Assembly (NCBI RefSeq): GCF_037126435.1
Contig: NZ_CP147020.1
Location: 2,903,293-2,967,292 of the forward strand
Source of the DNA: Bernardetia sp. ABR2-2B
GTDB taxonomy: Bacteria > Bacteroidota > Bacteroidia > Cytophagales > Bernardetiaceae
DNA: 64,000 bases
Direction of reading: 5' to 3'
Shown here: piece after piece, positions 18,493-27,831 of the stretch
Position numbering within the stretch: position 1 is the stretch's first letter
Layout of the letters: the number at the start of each line of letters is the position of its first letter
Position numbers and translations under genes: made by a program
Notes under the pieces: generated by a model
What the model was told of the DNA's origin: nothing
What the model saw: only the letters and a program-made list of their open reading frames with translations
Database searches by the model: none

Positions 18493-19074
18493 TTATCCTT
18501 TTTTATCAATAGAAATATTAGGGTCTTGTATTCCTAATTCTTCCAAGACAAAGTCAGTAAAATTATAAGTATCATCATAGAAAAGCATATGTAAATCACT
18601 TGCTTTATCAAACATAAAGTGAAGTTTCTTTTGCAAAGATACAATTCTGACAGCTTCCATTATTCTGTCTTGAATAGGACGAATGAGTTCACGTCTTTTC
18701 TTAAAAAGCATTCCATTAGCACCAAAGATACTTTCTCTGTATGTAATCAAATCGCTTTCTTTTTGCTGAACTTCTTTTTGCTTTTCGGCATACATTTCTT
18801 CTGTCAAGAGAACTCTTTCAGCTTCTAGCTTAGTACGACTATCCAAAATTTCTTGTTGTTTTTTGGCTAATTCGGCTTTCCATTGTTTGGTCATTTCCTC
18901 AAGTTCTGTATTGGCTTGTGAATATTCGGGCAAACGCTCCAATATTTTTTGAGAATCAATGAAACCAAAACGCTGTGCAGAAGCTGTATTAAAGCTACTC
19001 AAAGTAAATAATCCTACTAAAAAAAGAGTAGAAAAAATAAAAACGATATTTTTTTTAAAAGGGTTTTTCATCAT
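18493..19074 (-). CDS. OmpH/Skp family periplasmic chaperone (first copy)
   Basis: 193 residues. Signal segment FIFSTLFLVGLFTLSSFNTASAQ, then RFGFIDSQKILERLPEYSQAN (Skp-like opening strand and helix), a Lys/Glu-rich coiled coil (about 55-140), and the C-terminal LHFMFDKASDLHMLFYDD...DFVLEELG. In Bacteroidota this is the copy that normally sits next to bamA. Here the IVS-like cassette at 19111-19605 separates them. Confidence 0.9.
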   Translation of the reverse strand: MMKNPFKKNIVFIFSTLFLVGLFTLSSFNTASAQRFGFIDSQKILERLPEYSQANTELEEMTKQWKAELAKKQQEILDSRTKLEAERVLLTEEMYAEKQKEVQQKESDLITYRESIFGANGMLFKKRRELIRPIQDRIMEAVRIVSLQKKLHFMFDKASDLHMLFYDDTYNFTDFVLEELGIQDPNISIDKKG

Positions 19075-19110
19075 ATATAAGGATAAAATTCAAAATCATT
19101 GCCAAGTTTT

Positions 19111-19605
19111 TGCAGTTAGCAGTTAGTAGTTACCAGTTACCAGTTTTTAACATTTTTTGATGACTGATTACTGTTTATTGATTCTTGTTGTTTTTAAGAT
19201 AGCAAATAGCAGTTTAGATATTTCTTCAGCCTGTACGATTATGCTTTTAAATAAATTATTGTCTATATAACCTGTGTCTTTCAAAAGATTTAGCCAATAT
19301 TTTGCTTCTAAACATTCTTTATAAGCAATACTCATTTTTGATGAAAAATCATTCTCTGAAATTGCGCCATTTGCTTCTGCAATATTTGCACCTATGGAAG
19401 CTCCAGACTGAAGAAGTTGTTTAGATAAAATAAACTCTCGTTTATCATTTTGCAAAAACTGAAATGCTTTTACAATGCGAATAGCAAAAAGATATGCCTT
19501 ATCATAAACTAAACTCTTGGCTTTTTCCATAAGCTTTACTTTTGCAATAAACTAAGTATTTTTTATTAATTGAAATTAACTGGTTACTACTTACTGATAA
19601 CTGAC
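19111..19605. mobile_element. IVS-like cassette with terminal inverted repeats
   Basis: A 495-bp unit bounded by inverted repeats at 19111-19138 and 19578-19605 that match at 23 of 28 positions (for example TTAGTAGTTACCAGTT against TAAGTAGTAACCAGTT). It encloses a single gene of the four-helix-bundle/23S-rRNA-intervening-sequence family. The right repeat reaches the bamA stop codon. Transcribed through, it would fold as a long stem with the gene in the loop, as rRNA intervening sequences do. It interrupts the usual bamA-ompH contiguity. Mobility is inferred. Confidence 0.6.
19168..19530 (-). CDS. Four helix bundle protein (23S rRNA-intervening sequence family)
   Basis: 120 residues. Typical family pattern: AYLFAIRIVKAFQFLQ, then LSKQLLQSGASIGANIAEANGA, then SIAYKECLEAKYWLNLLKDTGYI, then AEEISKLLFAILKT; four amphipathic helices, with the conserved S-x-G-x-N-I-A-E-A core. 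Known relatives are encoded inside bacterial 23S rRNA intervening sequences and in scattered genomic loci, and share the fold of the Avd accessory protein of diversity-generating retroelements; the family forms a pentameric, basic bundle. Its function is not established. It lies in the bamA-ompH gap on the operon strand. Confidence 0.88.
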   Translation of the reverse strand: MEKAKSLVYDKAYLFAIRIVKAFQFLQNDKREFILSKQLLQSGASIGANIAEANGAISENDFSSKMSIAYKECLEAKYWLNLLKDTGYIDNNLFKSIIVQAEEISKLLFAILKTTRINKQ

Positions 19606-22196
19606 TATCGTATCTGCTGCCCAATAGTAAAGTGGAACTGAGGACCATTTGCACCAGGGCTTCCAGGAATATCATCAAAGCCATATGCCCAATCAATTCC
19701 TAAGAGACCAAAAGCAGGCATAAAGATACGTGCGCCAACCCCAGCAGAGCGTCTTAAATCAAAAGGTTGAAAGTTTTTGAAACTACCCCAGTTATTACCT
19801 CCTTCTGCAAAAGCAAGAACAAAAATAGAAGCTGCTTGATTGAGTGTAACAGGGTAACGAAGTTCCATTACAAATTTATTATAAGCTATACCACCTTCCT
19901 GTCTAGCATCACTTGGTACAACTTTATTGTCTTCATATCCTCTAAGTCCGATAATATCAGAACCTAAAAGTATGTTTCCGAAACCTAAACCTGCTCCACC
20001 CAAAATAAAACGTTCGAACGGACTTGTTGGTGTGGAAGGATTATAAGAACCAATGAATCCCATATGTGCTCTTGCACTAAATACAAGGTCGCCAACAATA
20101 GGTGTGTACCAAGAGTTATCAAACATCCATTTATGATATTCCACAAACTTGAATATTTCTGCATCTTCTGCTGTTTCATAGTTTATATCTCTAAATGAAG
20201 AATAAGGTGGAGTCAGTCCCAAACTAAGTGAAACACTTGCACCATTACGAGGATAAATCGGACTATCTACACTAGAACGGGAAAGGGTTGTATTGAAGAC
20301 AATATTATTAAACACTCCGTCAGTAATACCTCTAAAACCAGCTCTTGTATAATTATTAAGGCTATAACGCAAATAGGCTAAAGAATTACTAAGCGTAAAA
20401 TAATTATCAGGAACTCTCAAACGGCGTCCTAAAGCAAGTGTAATTCCTGAAACTTGAAAATTACCTGATATTTCTCTAAATATATTAAATTCACTTTGTT
20501 TTGAATGTTGTAAGCTAACAGAGAATGAATTTGGCTTTTTGCCCCCCAACCAAGGTTCTGTAAACGAGAAAGAATACGTCTGAAACTGACGACCACTAGC
20601 CTGAAAGCGCAGAGAAACTTGTTGTCCGTCTCCTTGTGGAAGTGGCGACCACGAACTAAAATCAAATAGACGACTTGAAGAAAAGTTATTAAAGGTCAGT
20701 CCTAGCGTTCCGATGAAGCCACCTACTGCTTGACCACCCCAACCACCAGAGAGTTCAATTTGGTCATTTGGTTTTTCTTCTACTGAATAATGAATATCTA
20801 CTGTTCCGTCAGCTACATTTGGTATTGGATTTATTCCAATATTTTCAGCATCAAAGTATCCTAATTGTGAAAGCTGTTGTTGTGTACGAAGAAGCGCAGA
20901 ACGACTAAATTTTTGTCCTGGTAGTGTATAAACTTCTCTCAAAATAACGTGGTCTCTCGTACGAGTATTTCCCGTTACAATTACTTTACTGATGGTTGCT
21001 TGGTCACCTTCATAGATTCTCATTTCTATATCAATCGAATCATTGTCTACTCTAATTTCGACAGGCTGAACGTTAAAGAATAAATAACCATCATCCATAT
21101 AAAGTGAGGTAATATCTAACCCTGTTGGATTGTAAGACATACGTTTCTGTAAATCTTCTGGATTATAAACATCTCCTTTTCTAACTCCCAAAACGGAACT
21201 CAAAACCGTATCAGAATGAATATAATTACCAGACCAAGTAATATTTCGGTAATGATATTTATTTCCTTCATTTACAATCATTTTTATTTTCACACCATCT
21301 TCTACTGTCTTTACTGTATCTGAAATGATGTAGGCATCTCTATATCCTTCCTTATTATAAAAAGCAATTAAGCTCTTTTTGTCATTATTAAATTCACTTG
21401 GAATAAATTTGGAAGACCTAAATACATTCCAAGGAGCAAACTCTTTTGTTTTTTTGAGTTTACGCTTCAATTTTTTGTCTGCAATCGCTTCATTTCCTTC
21501 TATCTCAATTTCTTGTATTCTTACTTTTTTTCCTTTATCTACATCAATTTCTAATCGAATACTGTTTGCTAAGGTTGTGTCTTTTTTCTGAACAATATTC
21601 ACTTTTACGTTTCTAAATCCTTTTTTGATATAATGTTGTTTGATGGCAACTTCGGTATTTTTGAGAATAACATCATTCACAATACGCCCACGAACAAGCG
21701 TTACTTTATCTTTTAATGTACTTTTTTGTCCTTTAGGTATTCCTGTAAACTCAAAACGAGATAGTCTTGGTCTTTCTGTTAAGATAAGTTTGAGAAATAC
21801 TTTTTCAGCTTCAAATTTATCTACTTCGATGCTTACATCTCCTAAAAGTCCTTGTTTCCAAAGCTTACGAATAGCCAGACCAATGTCTTCACCCGGAATT
21901 GTTATTTTATCTCCAATACGCAGTCCTGTAAGCGAAATAAGCGCATTTGGGTCAAGATAACTTGCGCCTTCTACACTAATACCTCCCACTGTATATTCTT
22001 TTGGGTTGGCATAATCAAAATCTTTCGCAGAGTAAGTAGAGTTTGTTCCAAATCCTCCTAAGCCTTTAAAAGGAGTTGTTTGAGCAAAAACAGATATAGA
22101 ACTACTGTTTAAGAATAAGGAAAATAGAAGAAGAAAAAAAATAATACTGGTTGAGTATTTATTTTTTATAAAATGTAATGAATTATATGAGTACAT
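19605..22196 (-). CDS. bamA: Outer membrane protein assembly factor BamA
   Basis: 863 residues. Signal peptide (FFLLLFSLFLNSSSISVFAQ) after a short basic start, five POTRA domains to about residue 460 (YTVGGISVEGASYLDP, LSRFEFTGIPKG, VRIQEIEIEGNEAI, YHYRNITWSGNYIHS, ISKVIVTGNTRTRDHVI), and a 16-strand barrel with the lid-lock motif region (LRGYEDN) and terminal strand ending FHFTIGQQIR. It inserts beta-barrel proteins in the outer membrane, receiving clients from the OmpH/Skp proteins encoded downstream. uppS lies 229 bp upstream. The stop codon touches the right inverted repeat of the IVS-like cassette. Confidence 0.95.
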   Translation of the reverse strand: MYSYNSLHFIKNKYSTSIIFFLLLFSLFLNSSSISVFAQTTPFKGLGGFGTNSTYSAKDFDYANPKEYTVGGISVEGASYLDPNALISLTGLRIGDKITIPGEDIGLAIRKLWKQGLLGDVSIEVDKFEAEKVFLKLILTERPRLSRFEFTGIPKGQKSTLKDKVTLVRGRIVNDVILKNTEVAIKQHYIKKGFRNVKVNIVQKKDTTLANSIRLEIDVDKGKKVRIQEIEIEGNEAIADKKLKRKLKKTKEFAPWNVFRSSKFIPSEFNNDKKSLIAFYNKEGYRDAYIISDTVKTVEDGVKIKMIVNEGNKYHYRNITWSGNYIHSDTVLSSVLGVRKGDVYNPEDLQKRMSYNPTGLDITSLYMDDGYLFFNVQPVEIRVDNDSIDIEMRIYEGDQATISKVIVTGNTRTRDHVILREVYTLPGQKFSRSALLRTQQQLSQLGYFDAENIGINPIPNVADGTVDIHYSVEEKPNDQIELSGGWGGQAVGGFIGTLGLTFNNFSSSRLFDFSSWSPLPQGDGQQVSLRFQASGRQFQTYSFSFTEPWLGGKKPNSFSVSLQHSKQSEFNIFREISGNFQVSGITLALGRRLRVPDNYFTLSNSLAYLRYSLNNYTRAGFRGITDGVFNNIVFNTTLSRSSVDSPIYPRNGASVSLSLGLTPPYSSFRDINYETAEDAEIFKFVEYHKWMFDNSWYTPIVGDLVFSARAHMGFIGSYNPSTPTSPFERFILGGAGLGFGNILLGSDIIGLRGYEDNKVVPSDARQEGGIAYNKFVMELRYPVTLNQAASIFVLAFAEGGNNWGSFKNFQPFDLRRSAGVGARIFMPAFGLLGIDWAYGFDDIPGSPGANGPQFHFTIGQQIR

Positions 22197-22425
22197 AAAA
22201 TCGTATAAAGATATTGAATGAGTAAAATAGCTTAGTATTTTTATAAAGATACTACAAGCTTTTTATTTTTAGAGCTAATCTGATAGTTTGACTATTAGGA
22301 AAAATTACGAATTAAAGATTACGAATTACGAATTTAATATACTGATATTCAGTATTTTGTTATTTCGAAATGAGTATGTTATTTAATTTCAATTCCTTAT
22401 TATTTAGTTATGTTATTTTTTTAAT
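22197..22425. repeat. Intergenic short tandem ACGAATT motif
   Basis: Between uppS and bamA, 22304-22336 contains three spaced copies of ATTACGAATT-like units. Similar strings (ATTACGAATTGAAAATTACTG) occur before the 35.5-kb gene. Low-complexity repeats of this sort appear in several gaps of this window; role unknown. Confidence 0.4.
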
Positions 22426-23262
22426 TTATGTCTTTGAGTTGTCTTCGAATTGTTCGCTAGTCTTTCCAAAACGCCTTTCTCTATTTTGATAGTTAAGAAG
22501 AGTTTCGAATAAATGTATTTTTCTGAAATCAGGCCAAAGAACATCTAAAAAAGCAAGTTCGGAATACGCAAGTTGCCAAAGCAAGAAATTACTGATTCTC
22601 ATTTCTCCACTCGTACGAATAAGAAGTTCTGGGTCAGGAATAGAAGCTGTATAAAGATGCTTAGCAATCAAATTTTCATCTATTTGAGTTGACTTAATTT
22701 CTCCTTTTTCTATTTTTTGCGCAATGTTTTGAATAGCCGTTTTCATTTCTGTACGTCCACTATAACTCAAAGCAAGTGTTAGAATAAGTCTATCATTATG
22801 TGCTGTTTTGGCAATAGATTCATCAAGTTGATTTTGACATTTGTTAGGAAGAGATTCCAATTCTCCTATTGCTCCTAATCGTACACCTTTCTCGCTTAAC
22901 TCTTTTACCTCACTACGCAATGTTGAAACTAAAAGCTGCATCAATCCGTTTACTTCGTCTTCAGGACGTTGCCAGTTTTCAGTAGAAAATGTATAGAGCG
23001 TTAGGTATTTTACACCCATTTCTACACACCCTTCTATTGCTTCTCTGACTGCTTTTACAGCATTTTTGTGTCCAAATATTCTAGAAAAACCTCTTTGTTT
23101 TGCCCACCTTCCATTGCCGTCCATGATTAGAGCAACGTGAGAAGGCATACGATTTTTGTCCAATAACTCTTGTACTTCTTCTTTTGTACGAGATGATAAT
23201 GGAACAAATGCCGTAAAGTTTTCTATCTTTTTTGAAGTATTTCCTTTTTTAGCTGATTTCAT
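22426..23262 (-). CDS. uppS: Isoprenyl transferase (undecaprenyl diphosphate synthase)
   Basis: 278 residues. Cis-prenyltransferase making the C55 lipid carrier for wall and surface polymers from FPP and IPP. Motif I HVALIMDGNGRWAKQRG (Asp48 binds the diphosphate through Mg), LTLYTFSTENWQRP, LALSYSGRTE, and the C-terminal PDPELLIRTSGEMRISNFLLWQLAYSE. About 35 extra N-terminal residues precede the core; a shorter start at Met39 is possible. The first gene of the uppS-bamA-ompH block, an order typical for Bacteroidota. Confidence 0.95.
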   Translation of the reverse strand: MKSAKKGNTSKKIENFTAFVPLSSRTKEEVQELLDKNRMPSHVALIMDGNGRWAKQRGFSRIFGHKNAVKAVREAIEGCVEMGVKYLTLYTFSTENWQRPEDEVNGLMQLLVSTLRSEVKELSEKGVRLGAIGELESLPNKCQNQLDESIAKTAHNDRLILTLALSYSGRTEMKTAIQNIAQKIEKGEIKSTQIDENLIAKHLYTASIPDPELLIRTSGEMRISNFLLWQLAYSELAFLDVLWPDFRKIHLFETLLNYQNRERRFGKTSEQFEDNSKT

Positions 23263-23617
23263 AGTTTAACTCCCCTTTTACTTTCTTTTTGGTCATTAGA
23301 ACCAACTTTCAAATGCCTAACTAAAAATTACTTTAGAACAAAAATATCCTAATTGTAGTTTGATTAGATTTAAGACATTATAATTTGGGGCGCAAGTTAC
23401 GAAAAGATTAACCAAATTCAGTTTTCTAGCTAGTTAAAACCTTCAAAAATATTAGATTACTTAGTAAAATCATCAAAGTTCTTATTCATAGAACAAAAAA
23501 AGTAAGTAATTGCTAGAAAGACGAGAGCAAATAAAGAAGTGTGGCAAAAATAATAAAATTGCTCTCTTAAAAAATGCAAAAGGCTGAATTAGAGTAACGT
23601 TAGGATACTTTGAAGAA
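23263..23617. other. Intergenic region without recognisable content
   Basis: About 355 AT-rich bases between the PP2C phosphatase stop and the uppS start. No gene, strong hairpin or repeat found; the uppS promoter is presumably here. Confidence 0.4.
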
Positions 23618-24784
23618 TTACTTCATTTTAATTCCGACTACTACTACATCATCAGTTTGTGGGGTTTGATATTTCCAATTATCAAAAGTAGATTTGATTT
23701 CAGTGTGCATTTGGCTCATAGAGTTGGATAAATTTTGATTGAGAAGTTGGCGAAAACGTTTACTTCCAAACTTTTTATCATTTTCACCTCCAAATTGGTC
23801 AGGGTAGCCATCAGAAAATAAATAAAACTCGCTTTCCTTTTCATACTTTAAAGTATGAGACACAAATACTTTCTCTTTTTTCCTTTTTTCGCCTCCTAAT
23901 GCAGCCCTACTTCCTTTTATAATTTGTATCGTTTGATTATCAAAATTTCTGTAATACAAAGGACGATTTGCACCTCCATAAATTATTTCTTTATCAGTTT
24001 CATTAAATACCAAAATAGAAGCGTCCATTCCCTCTCTAACTTTTATGCTTCTATCTGATGATAATGATGAGCTAAATGCTTCTGTAATTCCTTCATTGAG
24101 ATTCTCCAAAATTTCTTTAGGATTTACAATTTTTTCTTTTTCTACGATTCTTTCTAACAAAAAATAACCTACAATTGTCATGATTGCACCTGGTACTCCG
24201 TGTCCTGTACAATCTGCTACAATTATGATTTTATATTCTTTACCTTCTACAATGATGTTTCTGAACCAATAAAAATCGCCACTAATAATATCTTTTGCTT
24301 TATAGAAAACAAAGACTTCATCAAAGGCATCTTTCAAACTAGAAAGGTCTGGAAGAAGTGCAAGTTGTAATCTTTCGGCAGTACGAACACTTGCTTGTAT
24401 ATCTGAAAAAAGTTTTTCTACTTGTACACGCTGTTCTTTTATTTTATCACTTTGTGCTTGTAACTCATGCGAATACTGTGTAACAATTTGATTTTGTTGT
24501 AAAAGCTCTTCATTATACGTCTCAACATCTTGTCTTACTTCTGTTGCCTCATCCAAATTACGACCAGCAAAACCAAAGGCAATACCTAAAAAAATCGGTG
24601 CGCTATCAATTATAAAATGGAGAGGGTTTAGGTAATGAACATTTATGAAACTCTCCACACTAAAAGACATCTCCTTTAGGAAAATTCCGTCAAAGAGAAA
24701 AGAAAATATAGGAAAACAAAACCCAAATGCTATACCAAATAAAGAGTATTTGAAAGTATGAGATTTGCGATAAAATAAAGACAT
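23618..24784 (-). CDS. Membrane-anchored SpoIIE/PP2C family Ser/Thr phosphatase
   Basis: 388 residues. Two membrane segments (YSLFGIAFGFCFPIFSFLF at about 14-32 and IIDSAPIFLGIAFGFAG at about 58-74) are followed by a coiled coil (about 85-135) and a SpoIIE-type phosphatase domain. Metal-binding motifs: AKDIISGDFYW, IIVADCTGHGVPGAIMT, and YLFSDGYPDQFGG. Such proteins dephosphorylate anti-anti-sigma or other regulatory partners; in Cytophagales they often have TPR or 7TMR N-termini. The partner is unknown and no anti-sigma gene is adjacent. Confidence 0.88.
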   Translation of the reverse strand: MSLFYRKSHTFKYSLFGIAFGFCFPIFSFLFDGIFLKEMSFSVESFINVHYLNPLHFIIDSAPIFLGIAFGFAGRNLDEATEVRQDVETYNEELLQQNQIVTQYSHELQAQSDKIKEQRVQVEKLFSDIQASVRTAERLQLALLPDLSSLKDAFDEVFVFYKAKDIISGDFYWFRNIIVEGKEYKIIIVADCTGHGVPGAIMTIVGYFLLERIVEKEKIVNPKEILENLNEGITEAFSSSLSSDRSIKVREGMDASILVFNETDKEIIYGGANRPLYYRNFDNQTIQIIKGSRAALGGEKRKKEKVFVSHTLKYEKESEFYLFSDGYPDQFGGENDKKFGSKRFRQLLNQNLSNSMSQMHTEIKSTFDNWKYQTPQTDDVVVVGIKMK

Positions 24785-24934
24785 TTAAGAGTAAAAGGGA
24801 TAAATTAACTGAAATAGATAAGTTTGTATAGTATTTATAGTTTGATAGGACTTATCAATATACGAATATTTATCAATAAATGTTCAAATTAAAAGTTAGA
24901 CTGCTTTAACAACTCAAACCATTTTATAGAATAA

Positions 24935-26734
24935 CTATTCTACGACCCTCAATACAGGATATTTCAAATGTGTTTTTTCGTAATGAATTGAATGTTGATA
25001 GACAAATTCTAATTGTAAATAAGCATTTTTTGCAAATTTTTCATCATCTACTTTTTTGTCTTCTAGTTTTTTTCTCAACTCTGGGTTTTCTTCTAATATT
25101 TGAGCAGCTACGTCTTCAAAAACATAAGGGGAGAAATGCTCTTTTTGCTGTAAAATCCCATCAAAGAAATTCCAAGCAAAAAATGAATCTTTTGCTTGTG
25201 GTTCTAACATTTCAATAATATATCTGTTTGATTTTTGATTTAATTTTACCAAAATATATTTCTGTTCTGGATAGCGCAAAGCATCTTCAAAACTCATTTT
25301 TTCTTTAGAAACCTCAACTTCATAATGTAAATAATGACTTTCGTAAGCCGACGGCGAAGTTTTATAATTTTCAATAGAATAGACCTCTACATTATGGTCT
25401 TTGTGTTCTTCATTAATTAAAGTATCCATTTTTACTCCATTCCATTTCAAACGTTCTAAAACTTTTGTGTAAGCAAGTGGAATCAAATATGCTTTTGGTG
25501 CATCAATTTTGAAAGATGGTTTGAAGGCATCATAATACTTCACTTCTTTTTGATATGGTTTCGAACGGTCATATTTCATTCTATCTAGTCCAGAAACTTT
25601 GCTTTTCTCTAATGAAGATTCATATCCTTTGAAATTGAGAGTTCTGAATCTTTCTTTGTCTAACTCCCAATCTAAAACAAATTCTTTTTTTATCTTGACT
25701 TCTTTTTGGTCTTGATTTTTGATTTTTTGAAGCTCTAATCCATTTTCTTGAACATACTTTAAAAGTTCTTCCATAAAAATAGAGGTTGCTTTTACTCGTT
25801 TGTCGTAAGGCTTGAGCATATGCGTTTCGGTAAGCATAGAAAAAGTTTGAAAAAGAGCAGCATAACCTGTTGAATAACGAGGCGAATCCATAAAACCTTC
25901 CCAACCATTGAGAGGGTCATAACCAAAAACATTGACATACGGTGTCATTTCCTCATCACGACTTATCATCGCTTTTTCTAAGGCAGGAGTAAACTTTTCA
26001 TTCAAAAAACTTCCCATTTTCCCACCTAATTTATCAGCTTGTGTAGCCAAATGTGTCATCGTATATTGATAATCTGCACCATTCGAAACGTGGTTTTCAA
26101 GATAGACTAAAGGCTGCCATTTTTGAAATAACTTATTAAAACTCTCTCCGTTTTTCGAATCACATTTTACAAAATCACGATTTAAGTCTAAATTTTTGAC
26201 ATTTCCACGAAAACCGTACTCTTCTGCTCCATTCTGATTTGCTCTTGTTGTTGAGTTTCTCGTTAGTGTTCCACTTATGTTATAAAAAGGAATGACTACC
26301 AAAACAATGTTTTTATATTGATTTCTGACTTCTTCTTTTGTACACAAATCACGCAGCAGCATAAAAGTTGCATCTACTCCATCTGATTCTCCAGGGTGGA
26401 TTCCGTTGTTTATAAAGACAACAAACTTATTTTCTTTTTCTGTTTCAAAAAGTGTATTAAATTTTCCATTTATTTCAAAAATAATTTCGTGCAGTGGTTC
26501 ACCACTATCTGTCATTCCAAATTCATTGACTTTCAGAAATTGAGGATAAGCAGTCTCTAATTTATTCAAAAATTTGATTCCCTCTTGGTAAGTAACTGTC
26601 TGATTTGTGTTGGTATCAAAAGGAATAGAAAAATTAGTTGCAGAGGAAGAAGTATTTTGTTGCGCCATAGAACAAGATAAGAAAGCAAATTGAGAGAAGA
26701 GGAAAACAGAAAGAAGGAGAGATATTTTTTTCAT
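24935..26734 (-). CDS. Secreted M14-family zinc carboxypeptidase
   Basis: 599 residues. Lipoprotein-like signal (LFSQFAFLSCSMAQ; Cys about 21). The catalytic domain begins at about residue 45 (QTVTYQEGIKFLNKLETAYP). Zinc ligands: H-P-G-E in NNGIHPGESDG at about 109-119 and the later His in YLENHVSNGADYQYTMTH. TRANQNG...DLNRDFVK provides the Asn-Arg substrate-carboxylate site. The catalytic glutamate is probably in MLTETHMLKPYDKRV. The C-terminal ~250 residues are a companion domain of unknown role. It likely trims peptides in the periplasm or at the surface. Confidence 0.85.
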   Translation of the reverse strand: MKKISLLLSVFLFSQFAFLSCSMAQQNTSSSATNFSIPFDTNTNQTVTYQEGIKFLNKLETAYPQFLKVNEFGMTDSGEPLHEIIFEINGKFNTLFETEKENKFVVFINNGIHPGESDGVDATFMLLRDLCTKEEVRNQYKNIVLVVIPFYNISGTLTRNSTTRANQNGAEEYGFRGNVKNLDLNRDFVKCDSKNGESFNKLFQKWQPLVYLENHVSNGADYQYTMTHLATQADKLGGKMGSFLNEKFTPALEKAMISRDEEMTPYVNVFGYDPLNGWEGFMDSPRYSTGYAALFQTFSMLTETHMLKPYDKRVKATSIFMEELLKYVQENGLELQKIKNQDQKEVKIKKEFVLDWELDKERFRTLNFKGYESSLEKSKVSGLDRMKYDRSKPYQKEVKYYDAFKPSFKIDAPKAYLIPLAYTKVLERLKWNGVKMDTLINEEHKDHNVEVYSIENYKTSPSAYESHYLHYEVEVSKEKMSFEDALRYPEQKYILVKLNQKSNRYIIEMLEPQAKDSFFAWNFFDGILQQKEHFSPYVFEDVAAQILEENPELRKKLEDKKVDDEKFAKNAYLQLEFVYQHSIHYEKTHLKYPVLRVVE

Positions 26735-27213
26735 AAAAAAGGAAAGGAAAAATAAATGCTGATTTTAAAGATTCAAATTACATTTTTTTGTAGAACGAAG
26801 TCAGTTTTTAATAATTTTTCACTCTAATTATAAGCTTTTTCATAGTAAATAGCTTAGTCCCAAAGAGTAAAGTATCTACTCAAACTAGAAATAACTCAAT
26901 TATCAACTTGTGAAATAGCTCTGAACAAGCAAAAAATTAAGCTTTGATTTAATAGGTTTTGAAACCACTTCACTTATCGAAGCTGCTACCTATTTAATTT
27001 AAGTAACTGACATTACGCAATAAACGAAACTCACAACGGCTTTAGCCCTCAGCAAAGCTAATTTTAATCGTGGTAAAACAGCATGTTTTATTTTCCCATA
27101 AAAAAAGTTATGGGTTTTACTTTCTAGCTGCGTAACGTCAAGCACTAAATAAAAACCCCACTCCAATAAATAAAATTGAAGGGGGGAGTCTTTTTTGCTA
27201 AAAATCAGTTTTT
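26735..27213. other. Intergenic region holding MITE-like element 1
   Basis: About 480 bases between the SET and M14 genes. The only structure seen is the 145-bp inverted-repeat element at 27002-27146 (listed separately). The remainder is AT-rich without a plausible gene. Confidence 0.5.
27002..27146. mobile_element. MITE-like inverted-repeat element, copy 1
   Basis: A 145-bp unit whose ends are inverted repeats: TGACATTACGCA (27008-27019) and TGCGTAACGTCA (27129-27140), matching at 11 of 12 positions, with weaker similarity out to 18. The inside has further hairpins (GGCTTTAGCC, CCCATaaaaaaagttATGGG) and no gene. The tip sequence TGAYRTTACGCAA also occurs at the left end of the larger element at 58074-58337, so these look like members of one non-autonomous family. 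No transposase is in the window. Confidence 0.55.
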
Positions 27214-27831
27214 TTACGCTTTGTGTAAAGCTCCGTTACTTTCATGTTTTTTCAAACGAAGAGAATAAACAGATTTATAATTTTTTCCTGTTTCTAAATA
27301 TCCTTTGAGTGTTTGAAACAAAATTTCATTGATATAGGGTTCTAAAGCCTGTTCAGAATTATGATAAACATGTAACGCATCTTTTATTTCTTTATCCCAT
27401 TTTCCAAATAATATATCAAAATCAACTGGACTGATATGTTTTCTGCAATTTTTTGAGCTACAACCACATTCAAAGTTCTGTTCTAAGTTAAAGATGGCAT
27501 ATTCGTCGGTTACTTCTTCGTTGGGCTGAATATCACGAATAGCGATTTCGAAACCATATCCTGTACTTATTGTATTTCTGTTGCAAGAATGATTGACATA
27601 TTTTGCAAAATCCCAGCTTATAATTCTATAACCTCGTTCATCACGATAAGAATATTTATCAACTACACCACGAGCATACTCGTCTAATTTTTCGTACTTT
27701 TTGGGAGTTACCTCAATTTCTAAACTGTCTTTTACATAGACAACTGTTCCTTTAGGTATAAATTCTTTTGCAAAAACGCCATAGCCAATTTCAGGACTTA
27801 TAAAGCGTAATTCGGTAGAGGGATGAATCAT
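27214..27831 (-). CDS. SET domain protein (putative lysine methyltransferase)
   Basis: 205 residues. The SET core is readable: opening STELRFISPEIGYGVFAKEFIPKGTVVY, AdoMet/substrate motif FAKYVNHSCNRN (Asn80-His81-Ser82-Cys83), and EEVTDEYA at about 105-112. A post-SET-like cysteine cluster follows (C122-x-C124-x4-C129), which in eukaryotic enzymes binds zinc with the SET cysteine. The final ~70 residues are helical and unassigned. Bacterial SET proteins methylate lysines in host or self proteins, but most are uncharacterised. Monocistronic. Confidence 0.85.
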   Translation of the reverse strand: MIHPSTELRFISPEIGYGVFAKEFIPKGTVVYVKDSLEIEVTPKKYEKLDEYARGVVDKYSYRDERGYRIISWDFAKYVNHSCNRNTISTGYGFEIAIRDIQPNEEVTDEYAIFNLEQNFECGCSSKNCRKHISPVDFDILFGKWDKEIKDALHVYHNSEQALEPYINEILFQTLKGYLETGKNYKSVYSLRLKKHESNGALHKA

